Assembly (NCBI GenBank): GCA_947568835.1
Contig: OX387612.1
Location: 6,448,001-6,512,000, forward strand
DNA from: Protonemura montana
Lineage: Eukaryota; Arthropoda; Insecta; Plecoptera; Nemouridae
DNA length: 64,000 nucleotides
Direction: 5' to 3'
The notes under the pieces: generated by a model
Told to the model about the DNA's origin: nothing
Seen by the model: only the letters and a program-made list of their open reading frames with translations
Database searches by the model: none
Shown here: one piece after another, positions 33,931-43,300 of the stretch
Layout of the letters: each line of letters opens with the position of its first letter
How positions within the stretch are numbered: the stretch's first letter is position 1
Made by a program: the position numbers and the translations under genes

Positions 33931-36213
33931 ATTAGCTCTCGCCGGTAGCCGAGTAATATCAACAGAAAGAAACTGAACCTGCTTACAAACCTAGAAGTAT
34001 TACCAACTGCACATTGTATTTACCTAAGTAATGTAGGTTTTATCTATGAAGCCCCAAAAAATACGCACTTCTTTGTTTCAAAAATCTTGCAAAGCATTCG
34101 AAGAACTGAATTAACATTCATCCGAATACCTGCTTAACAATGAGCTAAATATATTGTATTTTATACCAAATAGAAGCTTGAAGTATTAGCTAAAATACTG
34201 TTGATCTAAAATTACAAAAACGTGAATTTCATAGCAGAGATATACAATTTCTCCAGCTGGGTGCGCGCCTGCCATCGCCCATGCAGTCAAGCAGCTAGCC
34301 TCTTGCTTATAGTGAACGGCAAATGCATTCCCACCCCCGCCCGTTGCATTCATTTGATTATAATACGAATCTAGTATTTAAACTCAAATGAATATTTTTA
34401 GGAAATAGTTTTAAAAAATTGAAAAAAAAACTTTAATATAATGTATTGTTGGTAATATAGTTAGACGCTTCAAACTTGAATTTATGAACAGTTTATTAAT
34501 TCAGGTTTTGGCGTCTGATTTGCTGGTATAAAGTTTCTTCAAATTAAAAAAAATCAGGTATAAAATTGGCTTTTCTAGCCCAAAAATATTCATAAAGCTC
34601 ATACCATGAACACCATAAACATGTATGGTGTGGGTGGCCCACCAAATTCCCCCTTTTCTTCGACAGACCTTAACCATAATCGTTTTTTATCTCTGCCCCG
34701 GCACCAAAAAATATCACCATCCGCCACTGATCATTGTAGAGCTACAAAAATCCTGGTTAGGTTTCTACAGCAGATGTGGAATATTTAAAAAAAAAATACC
34801 GTTTTGTAACAAACGGTGCTGTTACCTCCCTTTACATCCCTCAAAAATCCTTCTTGTTCATTCTTGAAGGCTAATTTATTTTGAAAATCCGGTACAGAGC
34901 ATGTCTTTATGGCTTTCACCGGGTTTACAAAAATACTTTTCAAGTGTTTTCAAGAAAAAAACTCTGAACTCGAACAAAAGCCGAGTTATTCTTAGTCGAT
35001 TCCTTGTCTAAACTGAACTTCGGTGAACGCGGATTCTTCGACTCTTGTGAGGTGCATTTCGATCCAGAAATAAAACAGGGACACCCGGACCGTTCTTCCT
35101 GTTTCTACTTTCTAGCGCAGCTAACTAGTGACGTTCGGAGATAGGGAGCGAAAAAACTCTAGGGAATACCAAGTGATTATCCAGAATAGAAAATGCACTC
35201 TAAGCCAACAACTCTTCACGCCTTTATCAGTGAAACAAGATAAATAATTACAGTAAATAAATTTATTTCAATTACTTTATCGTCATTTGTGTGATCAAAA
35301 TTATTATTATCAAGTTATTTTAATTATAAATGCGGCTCTTGAAGATGTTTTGGAGATGTTCAGGCTATCGATATCGAAATGTAAGAAAACCTCCCAATTT
35401 TACTAAAGACAGAACCAAAAAGTGTAAAACTGTAAGATGCACTAGTCTGCTAGAGATTCTAGTCTAGCACTAGTCTAACACTATTCTAGTGTTTTCGGAG
35501 TTAATCATTGTTCGGAAGTGATCGACCACCAAGTCATCCCAGAGTCATCCCAAAAATTGCTAAAGAATTAAAATTATTTTCTCCATATCGTACGTAGAGC
35601 ACATAACTACAGGCCACACTATATTTTCACTTTCTTAAGAAAATACCCTTAGAGGGACAGAATGTAATGGACCATGGCATAGTCTTAGCATATTTTGCCA
35701 CTGTCATAGCATGGTCGTAGCATAGCCTAGTATTGTCATAGCATAGGGCGACTGACTCAGCACTATTATAGGTTACAAGTTATAATTCACATCACCTTTG
35801 CACCTGAAAGAAACTAAAAAGGGCGTTGTTCGGCTATAGCTTAAAAGAAGTAACACATATGGTCACGTTGAACATGCTATAGTCACTCAGCTATTCCTCA
35901 AAGGAAGGAATACCTATTGCAAGACTAGCAAGATCGATTCCTTTTTTTAAATTCATGAATGAAACAGTATTTATTTTTAATTGATAAGTTGTGTTAAACT
36001 TTATTTGTGAACTTTAGTAAAATGGTTGATCTGGAACCAAAAAACCGAAAAAAATTGAGATTCTTTCCGGTTTTGTAGCAATTACTGCCTGTCTAGGGAA
36101 AATATCTAAATTTTGAGAACTACATTTCTAGTAGCATGCCAATAAAAAAGGACATGCCTTTCACGCATTTGAACGGCTACGAACTGTTTGGCTAAAAATG
36201 TATTACAAATTAA
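33931..36213. other. Intron 1 background next to exon 1
   Basis: Low-complexity patches of CTAGTCTAGCA type (35440-35495) and CATAGCATGG type (35665-35745). No gene recognised; the short ORFs at 33451 and 34606 have no family motif. Confidence 0.5.
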
Positions 36214-36219
36214 ACTCAC

Positions 36220-37028
36220 CGAGATCTATCAGAGAAGAACTCGAATTTGGAGCGTTTTTTGACTGCACCCTGACCCCCGCTATGCATCGGCGAGACGCTC
36301 GGCTCAGAAGTCGACGCAGGCGGCGACGACGATCCGGTACTCGACGACAAACTCCCTGTTCGCCCCCTCGTCTCGACGGCAACAATCATCTGGTTATCGA
36401 CTGCCTTCTCCCGTGCCCCATGAGGATGATACGTCGCCGAAATCGCAAGAGTCGGACGCTGATTCTGACGATTACGTCTTTTCTTCTTCTTAATAAGATC
36501 CTGAGGATCTTCATGGCGTCCGAATATGTTACCGGGCGGTGGCGGCGTCCAATCAAGATCCTTTTTAAGATGACCTCTACCGCAAAGACATCCACAAGCT
36601 TTGAAAGCTAAATCGTAACCTTTTTTCGTCCAGAGATTTTGATGGCGTTGACGCTCCGACCAGCTTCTAGCACGGCCACAACTTTGAAGATATCGCAGAA
36701 CTGTCTGCTCCCAAGCCTCGAAACAATCGCGATGCATGTATCTACCTACCGTGCACTGGTCATTGTTGCACGTGACTTTAACAGTTTGTCTCAGGTCGTC
36801 TAGGTGAATCGTGTAGTCGATCATATTGTTGGGGAGGAAGTGGAGACACTCGCCATTCGGTACGCAACAGCGGGTGATGTTTGCGTCGTGGTTTTCGATT
36901 TGTATGGGATCGATGAGGAAGCCTTGAACTTCATGCTGGTGTTGGTGTTGCATCTGAAAGTTGCCGGCTGCGCCGATTGCGATAGCAGCGCCGTTCTGGC
37001 CGTGACCGTGATGTCGGCGTGGTGCCAT
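36220..37028 (-). CDS. hdc: headcase (hdc/HECA) exon 1: start codon and N-terminal Headcase domain
   Basis: This exon encodes 269 codons plus two bases of the next. The start ATG at 37026-37028 has a good Kozak context (AACATGG). Order of parts: a His/Gln-rich leader (residues 1-35); a Cys/His-rich domain (about 53-161) with Cys at 54, 55, 61, 87, 92, 102, 117, 145, 147 and 149 and His99; the family signature around 125-142 (ERQRHQNLWTKKGYDLAF); the GHLKKDLDW motif at 152-160; a basic, NLS-like patch KKKKRR at 180-185; and a Ser/Pro-rich segment at 226-250. The exon ends at CG|GTGAGT, a near-consensus donor. The stop seen in the genomic reading frame is the TGA inside that donor, so the protein does not end there. 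The codon splits 2+1 and matches exon 2 exactly. Headcase/HECA proteins are usually about 540 residues in human and over 1000 in the Drosophila long form, so most of the protein is missing from the window. Long ORFs on the opposite strand here are shadows. Confidence 0.95.
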
Positions 37029-38279
37029 GTTGACAAGTCTACGTTGTTGGATGCCGGTGTTTGAATGTGTTGACTGAATTTGTTTGTCTGGTATGTTTTT
37101 TTTTTTAATAACAAGACGATAACGTCTATTTTAATCGAATTCTTCGATTTAAAGGATCTGTTGTCAGTATCAAAGAAAAGCTATCAGGATTCGTGGTCGA
37201 CCTATTTTCTGAAACTGAATTATGATTATGATTTCGTTTATAATACGTACAAACCACAGATTTATCAAAGTTTATAAGCTTCTTAACTGTTTTTCTCTTG
37301 GGAGTTCTTAGCTGGTTTTTGTAGACCAAGCTGGTATAGTTCGGCAACAGTGTCGTACCTCTACAAAACTTTCTGAAGATAACCACTGTCGCTTAAAAAT
37401 ACAATCTTATTATACAATTACAAGTAACATTCACAACTGTTTTAGTACAAAATATCACTCCATATCACACAAAAGTACTCGTCTTCGTAATAACAGTTTC
37501 ACGTAAGTTTAAATTTTTGTACTGATAGGTTCGCACCGTTCCAGTTCACTTTCATTCCTTCGCGTAACGATAACGCACAGATCGCCGGCATAAAAATTCT
37601 GTCCATTGACAAAAGTTTGTAAAAGAAAATGTGCCATCCACGTAACTTACTCGAGAATGTTCTTAAAGCGTTTCACTCGAAATTTCTGACAACTGCCACG
37701 TTCAGCCGGGTCTTGACGACTTCGGTATATCGCTTTTAAAGAGCGTCGTCTAAAAACCAAGGTATCACATAAACAACCACATAAACAATTCACTTTCGAA
37801 CAAAGTAATTCGCTTCTCAGCTTCGATTCTGAACTCAATCAATTCAGGTTTAATGTTTGGTTATACAATTAATACACACGTGAGTCGGCACTGTTATCAT
37901 TCGGTATCTCTTATTCAAAAAGCCTTTCAAAGTTCCCAAGAAGTTCCACAAACTGAATCTAAATGAAAAATGTTTTCAAAAAAAAAAATCTTCCAGCTGT
38001 TTATTAGTAAAAAAACCGAAAGCAAAAATTCCTTTTAAAAGCGACGATCTCAATTAACAACTCACAAAAACACCGACAAAATCATATTATTTTCTTATCG
38101 TTATCAACGAAACTGTGTTAGAAAAACGTTTTTATCGGCCAGGTAACTTGACCGGGGCACTAAGACTCAGAACCAGAGTACGAGCAATCGATTCCACGAC
38201 CTCCACCTTTCACTTTCATGAACCAACTGCGAGCACTCGGCGAGTCTCTTGGTTCCACGCGAAAAAAAAACCACCACGC
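37029..38279 (-). other. Headcase 5' leader region
   Basis: Immediately upstream of the start codon the frame stays open for some 20 codons, with no other in-frame ATG seen, then meets A-rich sequence. Presumably 5'UTR and proximal flank; a 5'UTR intron cannot be excluded. Confidence 0.45.
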
Positions 38280-38360
38280 GTTTCACGCACCGACCTGCGC
38301 AGGCGTACGCTTCTCCCATTGGCTACAAACTGTAGGCAAACACTGTCACGTGGTCGACGT
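38280..38360 (-). promoter_or_regulatory. Possible headcase promoter region
   Basis: A CpG-rich patch 1.25 kb upstream of the headcase ATG contains an NRF1-like TGCGCAGGCG (38296-38305), a CCAAT box on the minus strand (38318-38322) and an E-box CACGTG (38347-38352). These are common in TATA-less promoters. No transcription start is visible from sequence alone. Confidence 0.3.
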
Positions 38361-38764
38361 TAAAGACATGTTTTAGCCTCGAAAATTTGTCTATGATTTC
38401 ACTCTCGTCTAGTGACGTATTCGTGCCTGAGGAAAGTGCAAGCTGCAGTGTTTAAATGCAGTTGCAAGGTTGCAGTTGTGAGCTGTAAATAGAAATTGTG
38501 GTAGACAGAATGCAGACTGCGTTGATGAGTGGGTGGAGAAGTGGGGGGGAGTGATCGCGTGATGGTAGGGGAGGGACATTATGTGCTGGCTGCAATGTGA
38601 AATGCATTACTGTTTATGTACAGTGCGGACTGTTTAGTTGTACTTATGTTTCTTGAATAATAAGAGGCCGGTTTTAAAGTTGAAGAACGTGCTTGTACGC
38701 AGTTAAAAAGGTTGCCATAGCAGATCGAAACTTGTTGATAACGGTTATCATTTCATGTGTTTTT

Positions 38765-39060
38765 GTTTTGAAGTTGTTTATTTAGCAAAAAAAAATGCTA
38801 TTTACAGTACATTTTACATTGTTGTAATTTCTTAGCTTAAATTTTTACTTACACATTTTTTACTCAAAATTTTCTTTAACATTTTTCCATCGAAGTTTAT
38901 TTAGCATTTCTCTTTGGTCAGAGAACCAACTTTCTTTTAATATGAATTAGCTGCCCTGTTTTGAAGTTTTTGCAGTTTCTTACATTCATTTTCGTTTGCT
39001 ATTGCTAGTATCGTGCTACAATAGTTAAAATGTGGTTTAATGATGGTATTTAAAATACCA
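38765..39060 (-). pseudogene. LINE reverse transcriptase C-terminal relic
   Basis: On the minus strand from about 39047 the translation reads TIIKPHFNYCSTILAIANEN, then ECKKLQKLQNRAAN. This is the usual segment after the RT thumb in jockey/CR1-like LINEs, where a phrase like KPHFEYCSTI...LQKLQNRA is typical. A frameshift or stop follows, and QREMLNKLRWKNVKENF continues in another frame. Its 3' neighbour (AAGTTGTTTATTTAGCAAAA at 38774-38793) recurs at 40028-40047, suggesting a second 3'-end fragment there. Confidence 0.75.
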
Positions 39061-39605
39061 TAAATAAATGCCATAAATACCATATTTAAATTTAAATTTA
39101 CGGGCGGAAATTTCCAGATTTTAGCCGTAAGCTTTTAATTTGAGATAGCAGCAAAAAACTACGCGCAAAAAAATTGTCGGTAATAGCATTATCATTTTAT
39201 TTTAGTGTCTTTAGCGAGGAAACATGGAAAGTGTTTCTTGTACTTAAAGGAAAATTAAGAACTTTATAAGAAAATTATTTTATTGATTTTTGGGCAGACG
39301 ACAGAAATTGTATTTAGCCTAGAATTTCATTGGAAATACATTTTTTTTTTATTCTTTTCTAAAGCCGTGGACCAAAAGGTTTAAATTTAGCCCTTGACGC
39401 TGAAACACAGGCATATGTTTCCAGACTTCCAGAAGTTGTAACCTTCAAGAAAACAACTTTACTCCCGGATCCGGTTCTTGGTTAGGATATTAAATGTTTT
39501 CTAGAAGAATTCTAAAAGATAAAGACATTTTTGGATCAATTTTACTATAAAAACAATCAAAATTGTAGACCTAATTAGATAATTAAACTTAAAAGTAAAA
39601 CATAC

Positions 39606-39795
39606 CTTGAACGTTATTGCTGTCTGAAATATCGACATCGATTCCCTGGGGGTTTTGCGTGGGTTGCATCAGCCCCTGCGAAGCGAGCGGTAGACTGGCC
39701 CGCGGTACATACATGTACGTAGTCGTGCATACATCGTGTATAGACAGTTCCAAGAAATGCAGGCAGCTTTCATCAGGATTTATTTTAAAGACTGT
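39606..39795 (-). other. Exon-like ORF with a strong donor, unidentified
   Basis: On the minus strand an open frame contains MYVPRASLPLASQGLMQPTQ, then NPQGIDVDISDSNNVQ, and runs into CAAG|GTATGT, a near-consensus donor at 39605/39606 (phase 1). Base composition is richer in GC than the flanks. A candidate acceptor, CTTGACAG, lies at the left edge of the 8-bp microsatellite. It lies 2.6 kb upstream of the headcase start codon on the same strand. It could be an alternative first exon, part of another gene, or chance. I recognise no domain. Confidence 0.3.
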
Positions 39796-39853
39796 CAAGA
39801 TGTCAAGATGTCAAGATGTCAAGATGTCAAGATGTCAAGATGTCAAGATGTCA
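39793..39853 (+). repeat. 8-bp microsatellite (TGTCAAGA)n
   Basis: About 7.6 perfect copies. It abuts the exon-like ORF at 39606-39795. Confidence 0.95.
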
Positions 39854-40212
39854 GTTTGACATAAACGATTCATAGCGTACTGAACTAGTTAACGCTTTGA
39901 ATCGATATAGAAAGTGAAAATATTGAGTGTATAAACTTTGATATCACTTATCTTCGATTCCTTTTACAACCACTTTGAACTCTCATCAAAATACACATTT
40001 CCCTATTTTTTGTTTGTTTTTTCGTTTGAAGTTGTTTATTTAGCAAAAAAAAATGCTATTTACCTACATTTAACTTCCCTAGCGTTTCATTCACAACGCT
40101 TAGTGTCAGTTTTGCTGTTTTGAAGGTTATATGCAACAATGTATATTGGGTGTGGGGGGGGGGGGGGGGGGATACAGAGGTGGATCTAAGGTTTTTTTTT
40201 TTAGTTTGAGGC

Positions 40213-40422
40213 AACTGAGGTGGTGTCGGGAGATCAAAGACGTTAAGCAACACTGCACTGGATCGGGTATTGAATGGGTGACCATATGTTTATTTAAACA
40301 TATTATATATACTGTATTGTATCTACACTAATCTGCTGTTGTTATTCTTAATCTATTTTACATCATGACATATTCTATAACGTACTATGTATAATCTGTA
40401 CATGGATGTTCCCTGAATAAAC

Positions 40423-40454
<32 letters not shown>

Positions 40455-40660
40455 CACATGACCAGTTCTGTTCGGGGGAGAGAGGTTAGGCTATAAATAA
40501 AGTAAAGCAATTTCGTTCGCCTTGCTTATCAACCTCTCGACAGCATGGATTTGTGGAGGAATCCTGCCGTTCGCGTTGTACCGTCATTCGGAAGGGACGT
40601 TAAATCGGTGCTCTTCCACAGGAGTAGGCTACGTGCTGGCACCGGGTTTTTAGGCTTATT
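40213..40660 (+). mobile_element. 5S-derived SINE, split by a LINE tail
   Basis: The head (40213-40283) contains GACGTTAAGCAACACTGCAC and GAATGGGTGACCAT. The body resumes at about 40453 with CATGACCAGTTCTGTTCGGG, CAACCTCTCGACAGCATGG and CATTCGGAAGGGACGTTAA, and ends near 40655 at GCTGGCACCGGGTTTTTAGG. The gap between them is a LINE 3' end with a TTA microsatellite. Confidence 0.65.
40284..40452 (+). mobile_element. LINE 3'-end insertion with (TTA)n tail, inside a 5S-SINE
   Basis: About 140 bp ends in TTCCCTGAATAAACTTATTA and then a perfect (TTA) microsatellite. It splits a 5S-derived SINE: the left half ends in the box-C-like GGGTGACCAT at 40283, and the right half resumes with ACACATGACCAG at 40454. 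The junctions show the insertion came after the SINE. Confidence 0.6.
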
Positions 40661-41015
40661 TAAGTTAAATTTTACACTTTCATTAATCGACGCCATCGTA
40701 CCAGTTGTCAAAACTGTACGTCACTACAAATCAATTGATTAAGACACCTAGCAAATTAAAAATATACCCTTAGATCGAATCGAAATGGACAAAAAGAAGG
40801 TTTTACAATCAATTGAACTCAAATATTTGAAGCGCTTGTACCTAGACCTTGGCAGCAACTGCATTGCAGTGCATCGCCATCAAATCGAAGTGTGAGAGAG
40901 ATGAAAGATCTGCAGACACTAAGGAGAGACAGAGACAAGACGATGGTTTGTGAAACTATATGAGCTGCTATAGTATGTTTGGGACAAGAATTTCTGGTAA
41001 ATATGGCCGACCACA

Positions 41016-41128
41016 TATGGTTCGAGTCCGCGTTTGTGCATCAATTTTTGAGACGGTTATAGTGTTGTTAATAATAAAGTACCCCGCTCATTGCAAGCGT
41101 TTGCAATTTAAATGGGATTTCATCCTAA
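41016..41128 (-). mobile_element. SINE-B copy 5, truncated
   Basis: The fragment runs from the tRNA-like box B (GGTTCGAGTCC) through the arm ATCAATTTTTGAGACGGTTA to the family end CATCCTAA. Near-matching flanks GG(CC/TT)GACCACA at 41005-41015 and 41129-41139 suggest an 11-bp duplication with two substitutions. Confidence 0.6.
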
Positions 41129-41239
41129 AGGTTGACCACAGGCTTTATAACTAATTAGCTGTTATTGGCAAATGCACGAAGATAGTTGTAAGTTAGTTGA
41201 ATTAACTGGTGGTTCTAATTATTAGAGCATGTGGTGTTT

Positions 41240-41327
41240 TTAGATGAAATCTTATTTAAATTGCAAGCGTTTGCAATGCACGGGGTATTTTATTATTATC
41301 AACACTATAAATGTCTCAAAAATTGAT
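41240..41327 (+). mobile_element. SINE-B 5' region fragment
   Basis: The fragment contains the family start (TTAGATGAAATCTTATTTAA), the small hairpin around TTGCAAGCGTTTGCAA and the arm ending TCTCAAAAATTGATG. No tRNA-like part follows. It lies 110 bp from copy 5 in opposite orientation. Confidence 0.65.
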
Positions 41328-41428
41328 GCTCTTTATGGTGAAGTCCATGTATGGAGTCCTAAATGATGCTATATACTGTTCTTTATATAGTAGGTTAATC
41401 ATGGTAACTTGATTTGCTTTTTGAAGTT

Positions 41429-43300
41429 AATTTATTTATTTTTATTTATTTATTATTGGTCCAGATTGATTGTTCTACAATATTAGACATGTCAATTTTT
41501 CTATACATCAAAACAATAAACAATAAAACAACAATATTACTAATCTTCAATTACAAGATTAAGTCACGTGTTTAAAAATTCCTTCACAGAATAAAAACAT
41601 TCCTTCATTAAAAAAGCTTTTACTAAAGAAACAAAATCTTTTTGACCTTTTTTTTCTTTCAAGATCACAGGAAGTTTGTTAAAAAGTTTGATGCCTGTTA
41701 TAATTGGTCCCTGTACATGATCACAGTTGATCTTGTCAATATTAAAAATTCTACATCCTGCTCTTATATCATGATCATGATTTTTTATCGTAGGTTTGTA
41801 CAGATGTTTGTTATTGATAACATACATGATCATACTAAATATATACAAACATGGCAAAGGTAAAATAGAGAATTTAACAAACAACGGCTTACAATGGTCC
41901 TTATAATATATTCCTGTAGTGGTTGGGTCATAGCTTGCCTTAGCTAAGTTTCTAACTGCACGTTTTTGTAGTGAAAATAGTTTTTTAATTTTGTGTGAAT
42001 GTCCCCATAAAGTGATGCCGTACATCAGTCTTGAGTGCACATATGCGTAATAGACAGCTTTCGCTGAATTGAAATCAGACACAGCTAAAATTCTTTTCAC
42101 TAAATAACAACCCGAAGCAACTTTTTTTGCAACTAGTTTAATGTGTGCTTCCCAATCGAGTTTATTATCAATAATCAGTCCTAGAAATTTAGTTTCAGTC
42201 TTTACCTGAATACTTCTACCATTAAGATATATTAAAGGGCTCGTTTCGTTATCATCATATGTCTTCTTCCTTTTAAAATTAATCAAAACCGATTTATTAT
42301 TGTTAAGCAGTAGTTCGTTTTTAAAACTCCATTCTTCCATTTGCTTAACTGCATTTGAGCAAGTAGAAGCAATTGTATTTATATTGTCGCACACAAGGTG
42401 TGTAGTGTCGTCAGCAAATGTAGTTATATCGCCATTAGTTATGGTGTTGAACAAATCATTAGTGTAAATTATGAATAATAATGGAGCTACAGTACTGCCC
42501 TGGGGGATTCCTCTTTCTATTATAGTTTCACTTGATCTAATTGGGCCTAGTTTACTATTTATTTTGACAATTTGCGTCCTATTACTCAGGAAGGATCTAA
42601 TCCAATTATTAGCCATTCCACGAATTCCTAATCGATTAAGTTTTTCAAAGAGCTTATTGTGGTTAACCATATCAAAAGCTTTCGAATAATCATAAAATAT
42701 GCCGTAAGCTTGATTTCCCGAGTATGTAGAAGACATAAGTTTATTCACAAATTGAGATATTGCAGTGGAAGTTGAATGGTTTTTACGAAAACCATGTTGG
42801 CAATCATTTAATAGTTCATGTTGATTTATGAATGACGTTAATCTGGAGCAAAAAGCATTTTCAAAAAATTTAGAAAATACTGATTGGAGTGCTAGCGGTC
42901 TGTAGTTCTCTATCAGTTCTTTATTTCCGCTTTTATACAAAGGGCAGATAATAGACTTCTTCAATACTTCTGGAAACACACCAGTTTCTAATGATAAGTT
43001 ACATATGTAGATTAATGGTTCACACAATAAGACTGCAGCACGTTTTAAAATGTTTGCTGGAATTTCATCGTGACCAGCCGATCTTTTTCTGGTTATTTTT
43101 TTAAATATTTCGTAATACTCTTTTCTTAGTAATGGAAATAAAAAGATACTCTTTTTATTTATTGTTATTTTATTTTTGTCTTGCAAGCTATTTTTATAAA
43201 CGGGAATGTCCTCAAATAATGTCACTAGATTCATGATAGATTCTTTAAAATAGTTATTGAACAATTCCACAATTTCTTTGGTCTTTTTTATTTTATTTTT
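41429..43300 (-). mobile_element. 5'-truncated LINE insertion including its 3' tail
   Basis: Downstream of the reverse transcriptase stop is about 130 bp of 3'UTR, followed by a tail of (AAAT)n-like repeats read on the minus strand (41429-41456). The 5' edge dissolves into T/A-rich sequence at about 43290-43320. The flanks are too AT-rich to call a target-site duplication with confidence. Confidence 0.8.
41564..43270 (-). CDS. non-LTR retrotransposon reverse transcriptase (jockey/CR1-like), 5'-truncated
   Basis: The frame has 568 codons without a stop and contains a LINE-type reverse transcriptase. Visible parts: AGHDEIPANILK near 65-76; ENYRPLALQSVFSKFFE near 121-137; motif A FYDYSKAFD (192-200); motif B GIPQGSTVAPLLF (254-266); catalytic FADD (285-288); LGLIIDNKLDWEAHI near 363-377; and a C-terminal end of the kind typical of jockey-like elements (FYSVKEFL). 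All three expected catalytic aspartates are present. No endonuclease domain or gag-like ORF precedes it: an in-frame TAA lies just upstream within AT-rich DNA. The first codon of the tracked frame is GTG, so the true protein start is lost. Such enzymes copy element RNA into a nicked chromosome (target-primed reverse transcription). Lacking its 5' end, this copy is probably immobile. The intact frame suggests a recent insertion. Jockey versus CR1 clade is undecided without a phylogeny. Confidence 0.93.
   Translation of the reverse strand: MELFNNYFKESIMNLVTLFEDIPVYKNSLQDKNKITINKKSIFLFPLLRKEYYEIFKKITRKRSAGHDEIPANILKRAAVLLCEPLIYICNLSLETGVFPEVLKKSIICPLYKSGNKELIENYRPLALQSVFSKFFENAFCSRLTSFINQHELLNDCQHGFRKNHSTSTAISQFVNKLMSSTYSGNQAYGIFYDYSKAFDMVNHNKLFEKLNRLGIRGMANNWIRSFLSNRTQIVKINSKLGPIRSSETIIERGIPQGSTVAPLLFIIYTNDLFNTITNGDITTFADDTTHLVCDNINTIASTCSNAVKQMEEWSFKNELLLNNNKSVLINFKRKKTYDDNETSPLIYLNGRSIQVKTETKFLGLIIDNKLDWEAHIKLVAKKVASGCYLVKRILAVSDFNSAKAVYYAYVHSRLMYGITLWGHSHKIKKLFSLQKRAVRNLAKASYDPTTTGIYYKDHCKPLFVKFSILPLPCLYIFSMIMYVINNKHLYKPTIKNHDHDIRAGCRIFNIDKINCDHVQGPIITGIKLFNKLPVILKEKKGQKDFVSLVKAFLMKECFYSVKEFLNT

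Larger units (their letters stand above)
26656..36219 (-). other. headcase intron 1 (9564 bp)
   Basis: The intron is bounded by GTGAGT at 36214-36219 and TTTCAG at 26656-26661 and joins phase-matched exons. It holds 5S-SINE fragments (26711-26790, 31190-31320), one SINE-B copy (33049-33180), N-repeat copies (32695-32915, 33838-33930) and an 18-C tract (28590-28607). No further exon was recognised inside it. Confidence 0.8.

Noticed and set aside
36198..36611. 137-codon plus-strand ORF
   Set aside because: It is the antisense shadow of headcase exon 1.
39363..39485. 41-codon plus-strand frame (SRGPKGLNLALDAETQAYVS...) after an AG
   Set aside because: It has no convincing donor, no family match, and lies beside LINE debris.
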